A DNA stretch of 23,925 bases, taken from the NCBI GenBank assembly GCA_003518745.1, contig DOYB01000034.1, positions 1-23,925 of the forward strand, read 5' to 3'. The notes below the pieces were generated by a model, which made no database searches, had not been told where the DNA came from, and saw nothing but the letters and a program-made list of their open reading frames with translations. Shown one piece after another: positions 8,140 through 13,405 of this stretch. Source of the stretch: Selenomonas sp. Its GTDB lineage: Bacteria > Bacillota > Negativicutes > Selenomonadales > Selenomonadaceae. The position numbers and the translations under genes were made by a program. Numbering within the stretch: position 1 is the first letter of the stretch; each line of letters starts with the position of its first letter.

Positions 8140-8160
8140 TTAGTACCTATGATAACAATT
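8140..8160 (-). promoter_or_regulatory. FapR operator-like site
   Basis: Minus-strand half-sites ATTGTTATC and GGTACTAAA flank a short ATA-type centre. They resemble the two halves of the Bacillus FapR box (ATTAGTATC..GGTACTAAT from memory), but the centre is about 2 bp longer. A second, overlapping perfect inverted repeat CCTATGAT-N8-ATCATAGG spans 8147-8170. Both lie just downstream of the -10 box, where bound repressor would block transcription. The assignment rests on the adjacent fapR and the half-site match. Confidence 0.6.
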
Positions 8161-8174
8161 TAATCATAGGAGTT

Positions 8175-8203
8175 ATTATAACGCAAATTTAATAAATTTG
8201 CCA
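8175..8203 (-). promoter_or_regulatory. Promoter of the fapR-plsX-fab operon
   Basis: A perfect -10 TATAAT (8175-8180) is preceded after 17 bp by TGGCAA (8198-8203), a poor -35. Transcription would start near 8168, inside the FapR-box region. The spacer is almost filled by an 8-bp perfect inverted repeat, GCAAATTT-N3-AAATTTGC (8183-8201), which could be a second regulator's site. Confidence 0.6.
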
Positions 8204-8293
8204 TAGAAGCAAGATGAAAATTTCAAAATCTTCATCAACCCTTGCAACACACGCCATACAATGACGTTTCATTGAAAGGCTGCTCCCACGCAA

Positions 8294-8321
8294 AATGAGC
8301 AGGACAGAAGTCCTGCTCATT
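8294..8321 (-). terminator. Terminator of yceD-rpmF
   Basis: A perfect 12-bp stem AATGAGCAGGAC / GTCCTGCTCATT with a four-base loop lies 10 bp after the rpmF stop. On the minus strand the right arm ends in TTTT. The T tract is short, so some read-through toward fapR is possible. Confidence 0.75.
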
Positions 8322-8330
8322 ATTTGCATC

Positions 8331-8510
8331 TTACTCAGCCTCAGCAATGACCTGCTTTCCATCATAAAAGCCACACTCAGGGCATACATGATGGGGCATC
8401 TTGGGCTCATGGCACTGTGGGCACTTTACAAAACCCGGTGCCTCCAGCTTCCAGTTTGCGCGACGCCTGTCACGACGGGACTTCGACAACTTCCGCTTTG
8501 GTACTGCCAT
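8331..8510 (-). CDS. rpmF: 50S ribosomal protein L32
   Basis: Small basic protein of the large ribosomal subunit. The 59 residues start [20 protein letters not shown], the conserved L32 N terminus, and contain a zinc-ribbon set of four cysteines: C30-x2-C33 and C43-x2-C46. So this is the Cys-containing (zinc-binding) form of L32. The ribosome binding site AAGGAGGTG lies 8 nt before ATG. It follows yceD by 21 bp, the conserved yceD-rpmF pair, and is closed by a strong hairpin. Confidence 0.97.
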   Translation of the reverse strand: MAVPKRKLSKSRRDRRRANWKLEAPGFVKCPQCHEPKMPHHVCPECGFYDGKQVIAEAE

Positions 8511-8531
8511 TACGGATACACCTCCTTAAAT

Positions 8532-9032
8532 TCACACTTGCTTTTTGAATTGCTGCAAAACCGCAAGCCTCGGATCTACCGTTGACGTATCACAATCGCA
8601 CGTCCCCTCATTGAGATCCGTTCCGCATACAGGGCACAGTCCCCGACAATCAGGCTTGCAGAGATTGCTGAGCGGCTGCGCCGCCAACAGTGTATCCCGA
8701 ACCAGCTCCGTAATGTCAATGGTGCTCCCGTCCGTATAGTTAACGGACTCCCTTTCTGCTCTTTCCGCGACCGTACAATAGTCCTCCGAAAACTCGTGAA
8801 TCTGTTCCACAGCCGAAGGCTTAAGGCACCGATCACATAGGAATTTCTTTCTGCAACGAATGACGCCCTGCGCACGATAGTTCTCACCGGTGGTGCACAC
8901 AGTGCCCTCCACCGAAATCTTCCCATCGAACTCACAGACATCCTTGGGGATATCAAGCTCCCCAACTTCCGTTTCAAAGGAAAACTCCTGATCGTGTCCC
9001 TTTGCTACACCAGCAACACATATCTTCATCAT
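8532..9032 (-). CDS. yceD: YceD/DUF177 family protein
   Basis: Member of the YceD (DUF177) family, almost always encoded before rpmF; work in E. coli and plants links the family to 23S rRNA accumulation and processing. The 166 residues contain the expected cysteine pairs: CDRCLKP in the middle (about 66-72) and a C-terminal knuckle-like set in CKPDCRGLCPVCGTDL, followed by CDCD and the usual DPRLAVL ending. GAGGT lies 9 nt before the first of two tandem ATG codons (9032 and 9029); the first is chosen. A consensus promoter is 20 bp upstream. The molecular role is not established. Confidence 0.92.
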   Translation of the reverse strand: MMKICVAGVAKGHDQEFSFETEVGELDIPKDVCEFDGKISVEGTVCTTGENYRAQGVIRCRKKFLCDRCLKPSAVEQIHEFSEDYCTVAERAERESVNYTDGSTIDITELVRDTLLAAQPLSNLCKPDCRGLCPVCGTDLNEGTCDCDTSTVDPRLAVLQQFKKQV

Positions 9033-9051
9033 CCAAAATCAACCTCAAATC

Positions 9052-9080
9052 ATTATAGCGACCGAAAAATCGTTTGTCAA
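9052..9080 (-). promoter_or_regulatory. Consensus sigma-A promoter for yceD-rpmF
   Basis: On the minus strand TTGACA (9075-9080) and TATAAT (9052-9057) are separated by exactly 17 bp, a perfect match to the vegetative consensus. A GGAATT-N4-AATTCC inverted repeat (9085-9100) lies 4 bp beyond the -35. Strong constitutive expression fits a ribosomal protein operon. Confidence 0.88.
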
Positions 9081-9254
9081 GGAAGGAATTAACGAATTCC
9101 ACTGCCCAAGTCCCCAGAAGACACACAGTCACATATATTACTATACAATCCGTGATTATCCACGTTCTCCAAAAGGACATACTACCATACAAGTATATCA
9201 GATTTATTGTCAGAATGATATCTCAAGTGAAATATTATTTTCAAACGGGGTTTC

Positions 9255-9278
9255 TTTCATGTATTTTTCATGTATAAT
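9255..9278 (+). promoter_or_regulatory. Putative promoter of the recombinase gene with tandem TTTCATGTAT repeats
   Basis: A perfect -10 TATAAT (9273-9278) lies 33 bp before the recombinase ATG, with no good -35 at 16-18 bp. Immediately upstream the 10-mer TTTCATGTAT occurs twice at 9255-9264 and 9266-9275, an 11-bp period that puts both copies on the same helix face, the second overlapping the -10. A regulator, perhaps the recombinase itself, could bind here; that is inference. Confidence 0.5.
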
Positions 9279-9311
9279 AGTTAGAAACCAAAGGAAACGG
9301 ACTGGTGTACT

Positions 9312-10292
9312 ATGAAATCAAAAGATAATTTCATGCTTGTAAACAATCAGGAAATTGCAGGTAATCCCCTGCTTTCCATGAAATCAAAACGCCGCCTTTC
9401 TAAGTCCAAGGCAGACAACACTATAAAGGCATACTCCAGTGACTGGAGCGATTTCTCAGACTGGTGCGCCTACCACGGCGTGCCGGATCTTCCCGCGTCC
9501 CCGGAGACCATAGTAAACTACGTAAACGATTTGGCAGACGATGCCAGGGCAAATACTGTGTCACGACGGATTACCGCCATATCAGAGAATCACATTGCCG
9601 CCGGATTCGGACGGGAAAATCCTGCAAAGGACGGCATGGTCAGGTCCGCCATTTCAGCCATACGCCGCGAAAAAGGCACCTTCCAGCACGGCAAGACTCC
9701 CGTGCTAATGGAAACCCTGTACCTGCTGGCGGACTGCTTCGGAGACGATATCGTTTCCATCAGGGACAAGGCTCTGATACTTCTTGGATTTGCGGGAGCC
9801 TTCCGCCGTTCAGAGCTAGTGCGCATTCAAATGGACGAACTGAACTTTGCCCCTCAGGGAATGACCATCTTTGTTCCCCATGCCAAGGGCGATCAGCTTG
9901 GACACGGTGCCACCATCGCCATTCCCTATGCGCCCGATCCCGAGATCTGCGCCGTAAGGGCCGTAGAGCAGTGGATACTGGCAGCGCAGATACATTATGG
10001 GCCGCTTTTTCGCGGGTTCAAAAGGAATCTCGAAGTCAGACGCGACCAACTGAATGATAAAAGCGTGGCCCTTATAGTTAAGAAGTATGCCGGAATGGCG
10101 GGCTTCAATCCCGATGATTTTGCCGGGCACAGCCTGCGGAGGGGTTTTGCCACCAGCGCGGCACAGCACGATATCGATGCCCTTACCATAATGCGTCAGA
10201 CACGTCATAAATCGGAAAAGATGGTTCACCGCTATATTGAACAGGGCAACATTTTCAAGGACAATGCCCTTGCCAAGATGTACCGCAAATAA
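9312..10292 (+). CDS. Orphan tyrosine recombinase/integrase
   Basis: Site-specific DNA recombinase of the phage integrase (XerC/XerD-like) family. The 326 residues contain an N-terminal SAM-like core-binding domain (about 30-120; NTIKAYSSDWSDFSDWC) and a catalytic domain (about 130-320). The catalytic set is intact: R165 (FRRSEL), K192 (HAKG), H273 and R276 (GHSLRRG), H299 (TRHKS) and the nucleophile Y308 (HRYIEQG). The ribosome binding site before ATG 9312 is weak (AAGGA, 16 nt off); ATG 9378 is an alternative. It stands alone between yceD and a small membrane protein gene, with no visible phage, transposon or cassette genes. It is probably neither XerC nor XerD, since it lies outside their usual contexts and has a divergent RRGFATSAA segment. 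The target site is unknown. Confidence 0.9.
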   Translation: MKSKDNFMLVNNQEIAGNPLLSMKSKRRLSKSKADNTIKAYSSDWSDFSDWCAYHGVPDLPASPETIVNYVNDLADDARANTVSRRITAISENHIAAGFGRENPAKDGMVRSAISAIRREKGTFQHGKTPVLMETLYLLADCFGDDIVSIRDKALILLGFAGAFRRSELVRIQMDELNFAPQGMTIFVPHAKGDQLGHGATIAIPYAPDPEICAVRAVEQWILAAQIHYGPLFRGFKRNLEVRRDQLNDKSVALIVKKYAGMAGFNPDDFAGHSLRRGFATSAAQHDIDALTIMRQTRHKSEKMVHRYIEQGNIFKDNALAKMYRK

Positions 10293-10337
10293 ATTCTTCA
10301 CCGGCAGGATTTTATTTCACCGGGAACGAATAATTGA

Positions 10338-10367
10338 TATAATTAATGTATGTATCGGTATGTATCG
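10338..10367 (+). promoter_or_regulatory. Putative promoter and perfect 10-bp tandem repeat before the small membrane gene
   Basis: A perfect TATAAT (10338-10343) with only a weak -35 (TTTCAC at 17 bp) is followed by two head-to-tail copies of GTATGTATCG at 10348-10357 and 10358-10367. The repeats fall at the expected transcription start, directly before the ribosome binding site AGGAGG. A matching pair of 8-mers, TTCACCGG, lies at 10297-10304 and 10316-10323 upstream. Confidence 0.5.
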
Positions 10368-10386
10368 GGCAAGGAGGCAGACGAAA

Positions 10387-10662
10387 ATGAGATTGAAGCA
10401 CTCTGACAAGTTCGCTTATTTTTTCATTGCCTTTGCTGTATACTTGCTGATTCGGTCCTTGGCGATATGCATGGCGGACGCTTCACTTACCTCACTTCTC
10501 TACATATTCATTGCCGTGTCTCTTCTGGCAAGCAATATTCCCCGGGTTCTGGACATTCCCCTTCACTATGCGTACCCCCTTCGATGCATGGAATACTTCA
10601 CCTTCTTCGCCTCCGTAATCTGCTTCATTGTCCTCTGTATAAAACATATTGCAGCGAAATAA
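10387..10662 (+). CDS. Small three-helix membrane protein of unknown function
   Basis: I do not recognise this 91-residue protein. It has a short basic N terminus (MRLKHSDK), then three hydrophobic stretches likely to span the membrane: about 10-29 (YFFIAFAVYLLIRSLAICMA), 35-53 (TSLLYIFIAVSLLASNI) and 69-88 (YFTFFASVICFIVLCIKHI). A polar loop with PRVLDIPLHYAYPLR lies between helices two and three. ATG 10387 is chosen because AAGGAGG lies 9 nt upstream; an in-frame ATG at 10237 would overlap the recombinase. It has its own putative promoter and a strong terminator, so it is probably a single-gene unit rather than an operon with the recombinase 94 bp upstream. Confidence 0.75.
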   Translation: MRLKHSDKFAYFFIAFAVYLLIRSLAICMADASLTSLLYIFIAVSLLASNIPRVLDIPLHYAYPLRCMEYFTFFASVICFIVLCIKHIAAK

Positions 10663-10664
10663 AT

Positions 10665-10703
10665 AAACGAGATGGAAATCAGGAGATTTCCATCTCGTTT
10701 TAT
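10665..10703 (+). terminator. Rho-independent terminator after the small membrane gene
   Basis: A 16-bp perfect stem AAACGAGATGGAAATC / GATTTCCATCTCGTTT with an AGGA loop begins two bases after the stop codon, and is followed by TATTT. The stem begins with AAA, so it could also act on minus-strand transcripts arriving from hsp20. Confidence 0.88.
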
Positions 10704-10764
10704 TTCTGGAATATGTCTTCATGGGTAATGGGAATTCATGCGGAATAGTGCGATGGATGGAGCT

Positions 10765-10789
10765 TAGCCCTCCCCTCTGGGGAAGGCTA
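10765..10789. repeat. REP-like GC-rich hairpin
   Basis: An 11-bp imperfect inverted repeat, TAGCCCTCCCC / GGGGAAGGCTA, encloses TCT with one mismatch. No T tract adjoins it. The AGCC-TTCCCC/GGGGA-GGCT pattern resembles short dispersed hairpins found between genes in several gut anaerobes; this is from memory and not tested. The surrounding 10704-10856 has no protein gene that I can support. Confidence 0.4.
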
Positions 10790-10856
10790 TGGTTCATTAT
10801 TCTTCCGTTACTTCGTGCAACTATGAACAGTCACATAAACTCCCATTTACTGTCCT

Positions 10857-11321
10857 TTACTTGATTTCAATTTTCCTGGACTTGGATACGGTTTCCGCAA
10901 GCTTCGGCAGCTCAATCTTGAGCACGCCATCCTTGAACTCCGCGTCCACCTTCGATTCATCTATGTTATCGATGTAGAAGGAGCGGCTCATGCTGCCCAT
11001 GCGGCGTTCACGGCGAATGTAGCGGCCCTCTTCGTCCTTCTTCTCCTCCTCCACATTCTGATTTGCTGAAATGGTCAGGTAGCCATTCTCATAGCTGAGG
11101 TTTATATCTTCCTTCTTCATACCCGGAAGCTCTGCCGTCAGTTCGTAGCCTTCCCCCTTCTCCTTTACGTCAACCCGGAATGAATCTGCCTTCCACCCCG
11201 CAAAGGGTGCCATGAAATCATCATGGAAGAAGGGCTCGTTGAAAACATCAAATAAAGTGTGCAGTTCATTATCTTTCCTTGCAACGTCTTTCCTTGCTCC
11301 AAACGGTACTAACCCAAACAT
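10857..11321 (-). CDS. Small heat shock protein, Hsp20/alpha-crystallin family
   Basis: ATP-independent chaperone that holds unfolding proteins as large oligomers. The 154 residues comprise a Phe-rich N-terminal arm (LFDVFNEPFFHDDFMAPF), an alpha-crystallin domain at about 46-142 with ELPGMKKEDI, and DGVLKIELPK, and a C-terminal IEI motif of the kind that docks neighbouring dimers. The length is typical. AAAGGAG lies 10 nt before the ATG. It is a single gene with a promoter about 110 bp upstream, a GTCAAA repeat array over the -35, and a long folded leader, all pointing to stress control. Downstream no clear terminator is visible on its strand, although the 10665-10703 stem may serve. Confidence 0.95.
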   Translation of the reverse strand: MFGLVPFGARKDVARKDNELHTLFDVFNEPFFHDDFMAPFAGWKADSFRVDVKEKGEGYELTAELPGMKKEDINLSYENGYLTISANQNVEEEKKDEEGRYIRRERRMGSMSRSFYIDNIDESKVDAEFKDGVLKIELPKLAETVSKSRKIEIK

Positions 11322-11421
11322 ATAAATCTTCTCCTTTCGCTCAGCTGCATAACCCGCAGCGGCTCTGAAAATGAACTTGTTCTTTTGGGAAGGGGCTCAC
11401 ATCCTTTTGTTCCTCCCTTCG
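11322..11421 (-). promoter_or_regulatory. Long 5' leader of hsp20 with a start-stop mini-ORF
   Basis: From the predicted start near 11421 the hsp20 transcript has about 100 untranslated nt. It opens with GGGAGG (11412-11417) placed 9 nt before ATGTGA (11397-11402), a start codon followed at once by a stop. GAAGGG at the start can pair with CCCTTC 20 nt later, covering that first binding site. A GCTGC/GCAGC hairpin lies shortly before the real ribosome binding site. It could act as a temperature- or translation-sensing leader; this is inference. Confidence 0.4.
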
Positions 11422-11427
11422 ATTGTT

Positions 11428-11456
11428 ATAATACTCCATAAAGGTCAAAAAGTCAA
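11428..11456 (-). promoter_or_regulatory. Sigma-A promoter of hsp20
   Basis: On the minus strand TTGACT (11451-11456) and TATTAT (11428-11433) are exactly 17 bp apart. The -35 coincides with the central copy of a GTCAAA-type repeat, so a bound repressor would occlude it. No CIRCE element is visible. Confidence 0.75.
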
Positions 11457-11489
11457 TAGGTCAAAAAGAAAAAATTTGATTTTTTGACT
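11443..11489. promoter_or_regulatory. GTCAAA repeat array between hsp20 and the deaminase gene
   Basis: Plus-strand heptamers GGTCAAA (11443-11449), AGTCAAT (11451-11457) and GGTCAAA (11459-11465) recur every 8 bp; an inverted copy TTTGACT lies at 11483-11489. The heptamer equals the CtsR half-site (RGTCAAA), but CtsR sites repeat every 10 bp, not 8. The array covers the -35 of hsp20 and its inverted copy supplies the -35 of the divergent promoter. A stress regulator site is likely; the regulator is not identified. Confidence 0.55.
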
Positions 11490-11513
11490 TTTCTTTTTCA
11501 AGTCTACTATGAA
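11484..11513 (+). promoter_or_regulatory. Putative divergent promoter for the dCMP deaminase gene
   Basis: TTGACT (11484-11489) is followed after 18 bp by TATGAA (11508-11513). Transcription would begin near 11520, at the foot of a predicted hairpin, about 157 nt before the coding start. The -10 is only a moderate match. Confidence 0.45.
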
Positions 11514-11518
11514 AGCCC

Positions 11519-11595
11519 AAGAAGTCAAACCTACAGGCGCAGACTGATTGGCTTCTTTCGTGTAATGGCTGACGAAAATCGGAAGATTTTTCGTC
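11519..11595 (+). promoter_or_regulatory. Two-hairpin leader upstream of the dCMP deaminase gene
   Basis: AAGAAGTCAA (11519-11528) pairs over 10 bp with TTGGCTTCTT (11548-11557) around a 19-base loop, and GACGAAAATC (11571-11580) pairs with GATTTTTCGTC (11585-11595) with one bulge and a GGAA loop. No T tract follows the second stem directly. I do not recognise a riboswitch class. The remaining 80 bp to the gene show nothing further. Confidence 0.4.
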
Positions 11596-11676
11596 CTGCT
11601 TTCATATTTTAGTGGATATTTTGCCGTAACTGCGATATCATTAGTAAACGAATCAAAAGAATAGGAGCGTGAGGGA

Positions 11677-12138
11677 ATGGAGGAAAAACAGCTTCGCCCT
11701 GACTGGAACGAGTATTTTCTGGAAATCGCAAAGGCAGTGGGACGTCGTGCCACATGCCTTCGCCGCCGCTACGGCGCGATTATAGTAAAGGACAAGATCA
11801 TCATCAGCACCGGATATAATGGTGCCCCCAGAGGAGAAGCGAACTGCATAGACACCGGCGTCTGTGAAAGAGAACGTCTGCACGTGCCCAAGGGACAGAA
11901 CTATGAGCTGTGCGTGGCAGTCCATGCTGAACAGAATGCCATCATTAACGCGGATCCCGTGAAGATGGAAGGCGCTTCCATCTATGTGGTGGGCTATAAC
12001 GCCGACGGTACTCTGGCATCGGGAAAACCCTGCCTGCTCTGCCGCCGAATGCTCAGAAACGCCAGACTTTCACAGGTCATATATTACGAAACCGACGGAA
12101 GTATCGTTGTATGCAGGCCGGAGGATATCCGCGATTGA
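11677..12138 (+). CDS. comEB: Deoxycytidylate (dCMP) deaminase, ComEB type
   Basis: Zinc enzyme that deaminates dCMP to dUMP, feeding thymidylate synthesis. The 153 residues show the cytidine/deoxycytidylate deaminase zinc site: HAE (H83, E85) and PCLLC (C119, C122), plus the N-terminal RRRYGAIIVKD and STGYNGAPRGEANC segments typical of dCMP deaminases. Extra cysteines C57 and C63 and H69 lie where some homologues bind a second metal. TAGGAG lies 9 nt before ATG; GAGGGA directly before the start also contributes. In Firmicutes this gene commonly neighbours upp and a wecA/tagO-like gene, as here on one side. It has a long folded leader upstream, and the following wecA has its own promoter. Confidence 0.92.
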   Translation: MEEKQLRPDWNEYFLEIAKAVGRRATCLRRRYGAIIVKDKIIISTGYNGAPRGEANCIDTGVCERERLHVPKGQNYELCVAVHAEQNAIINADPVKMEGASIYVVGYNADGTLASGKPCLLCRRMLRNARLSQVIYYETDGSIVVCRPEDIRD

Positions 12139-12154
12139 ATAAAAAAGTAACGGC

Positions 12155-12184
12155 TTGACTTCTTGGGTTTGCATTGTGTAAAAT
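12155..12184 (+). promoter_or_regulatory. Putative promoter of the wecA-like gene
   Basis: TTGACT (12155-12160) and TAAAAT (12179-12184) are 18 bp apart and lie 47 bp before the coding start. Both hexamers match the vegetative consensus at five of six positions. Confidence 0.6.
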
Positions 12185-12230
12185 AACCGTATTGCAAGGG
12201 GTTTTCCCTGTTGGAAGGGGTGTATAATCC

Positions 12231-13268
12231 ATGCCAAGCTACATGTTGGCGTTCATTATCGCCGCAGGTGTGGCTCTTTTAATTACACCGTTCGTCATCA
12301 TACTGGCTGCAAAGACAGGTGCCATGGACGCGCCTGACCCTCGAAAGGTTCATAAAAGACCGATTCCACGAATAGGCGGCATAGGTATATACGCTGCTTT
12401 TATGGTGTCCATGCTAACAATGATGGCAATGGCGGACTTGGAATCCGAGGTAATATTTGAACTGGCAGGCCTGCTGGTGAGCGGTACCCTCATAGTGCTT
12501 GTAGGCATTATAGATGACTACAGGAATCTGCCGGCAAAGGTGAAGCTGCTGGGGCAGATTATCGCGGCAAGCGTTCTGGTCCTCGCCTTTGACGTGAGAA
12601 TCGACTTTGTCACAGATCCCTTTGGTGATTATCTGTATCTGGAGTATCTTGCCATACCGGCTACGATTTTCTGGATCGTGGGCCTGACCAACACCGTTAA
12701 CCTGATTGACGGACTTGACGGTCTGGCTGCCGGAGTTTCCATGATTGCTTCCATTACTATTTTTTTGGTGGCACTTGAGCAAAACATACTTCTGGTCGCG
12801 GTTTTGACAGCGGCCCTTGCCGGAGCGGCCTTCGGCTTCCTGTACTACAACTTCAATCCAGCCCAGATATTCATGGGGGATTCTGGCAGCATGTTCCTTG
12901 GCTTCATGCTGGCGGGTATTTCCGTTATAGGAGCGGTGAAATGTGCCGCCACTATCGCATTGATCGTCCCTATTCTGGCTCTCGGCCTCCCCATACTTGA
13001 TACCACCTTCGCAATTGTAAGAAGGTACCGTGGGGGAGTTCCCATATTCAAGCCGGATAAAGGACACCTTCATCACAGACTTCTGGGACTTGGCTTCTCC
13101 CAACGCCAGGCAGTACTTCTCATGTATGTGATAAGCGCCATGTTGGGACTGAGCGCCGTAATCCTGAACGAGGTAAGCCCTCAGTTCGCTATCCTCATTG
13201 TGGGAATAGTCATAGTTTCAGTGCTCTTCGGCGCGAAAAAGATTGGTATTTTCACCATGAGCCGTTAA
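12231..13268 (+). CDS. wecA: Undecaprenyl-phosphate GlcNAc-1-phosphate transferase, WecA/TagO family
   Basis: Membrane enzyme that moves a sugar-1-phosphate, usually GlcNAc-1-P, from UDP-sugar onto undecaprenyl phosphate, the first step of many surface glycopolymers. The 345 residues form about ten or eleven helices. Family motifs are in order: KRPIPRIGG (42-50), GIIDDYRNLP with D95 and D96, NLIDGLDGLAAG (157-168; D160, D163), FMGDSGS with D217, and DKGHLHHRLL with H279, H281 and H282, the HIHH-type motif that separates WecA/TagO from MraY. AAGGGG lies about 10 nt before ATG. With the following UDP-GlcNAc 2-epimerase it suggests a lipid-linked GlcNAc-ManNAc polymer, such as O-antigen, common antigen or wall-linked glycan. 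A terminator follows. Substrate is inferred. Confidence 0.92.
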   Translation: MPSYMLAFIIAAGVALLITPFVIILAAKTGAMDAPDPRKVHKRPIPRIGGIGIYAAFMVSMLTMMAMADLESEVIFELAGLLVSGTLIVLVGIIDDYRNLPAKVKLLGQIIAASVLVLAFDVRIDFVTDPFGDYLYLEYLAIPATIFWIVGLTNTVNLIDGLDGLAAGVSMIASITIFLVALEQNILLVAVLTAALAGAAFGFLYYNFNPAQIFMGDSGSMFLGFMLAGISVIGAVKCAATIALIVPILALGLPILDTTFAIVRRYRGGVPIFKPDKGHLHHRLLGLGFSQRQAVLLMYVISAMLGLSAVILNEVSPQFAILIVGIVIVSVLFGAKKIGIFTMSR

Positions 13269-13280
13269 AACTGCGTTGAG

Positions 13281-13316
13281 AAAGACTGTTGCGGTAATGC
13301 AGCAGTCTTTTTTGTT
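13281..13316 (+). terminator. Rho-independent terminator between the wecA-like gene and wecB
   Basis: A 12-bp stem AAAGACTGTTGC / GCAGCAGTCTTT (one G-T pair) with loop GGTAAT begins 12 bp after the wecA stop and runs into six T. It should separate wecA and wecB into different transcripts, though both serve one pathway. Confidence 0.88.
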
Positions 13317-13343
13317 GATTTATCCCGCATATAGCTGTAGAAT
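13315..13343 (+). promoter_or_regulatory. Putative promoter of wecB-atpZ
   Basis: TTGATT (13315-13320), lying in the T tract end of the preceding terminator, is followed after 17 bp by TAGAAT (13338-13343). This gives wecB a start of its own about 62 bp before its ATG. Confidence 0.5.
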
Positions 13344-13405
13344 TAAGTCAACAATCATAATTTTGATAAGTCGTGGAACGAATCGGAAAAAGAGGAGATA
13401 TTCCA

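Noticed and set aside
10237..10386. Extended start of the small membrane protein at ATG 10237
   Set aside because: It overlaps the recombinase C terminus and would place a charged unrelated segment before the first helix; ATG 10387 has a strong AGGAGG.
9285..10387. Attachment sites of an integrated element around the recombinase
   Set aside because: Only 8- to 10-bp repeats were found, the three tRNA genes are 9 kb away, and no element genes or tRNA fragment lie nearby.
11322..11450. CIRCE element for HrcA before hsp20
   Set aside because: No TTAGCACTC-N9-GAGTGCTAA-like repeat is present.
11443..11465. Canonical CtsR operator
   Set aside because: The heptamers match but the period is 8 bp rather than the 10 bp of CtsR tandem sites, so I report a repeat array and do not name the regulator.
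12414..13103. A 229-codon minus-strand open frame opposite the wecA-like gene
   Set aside because: Its product is His/Gln/Lys-rich with no recognisable domain, as expected of an antisense reading of membrane-protein codons.
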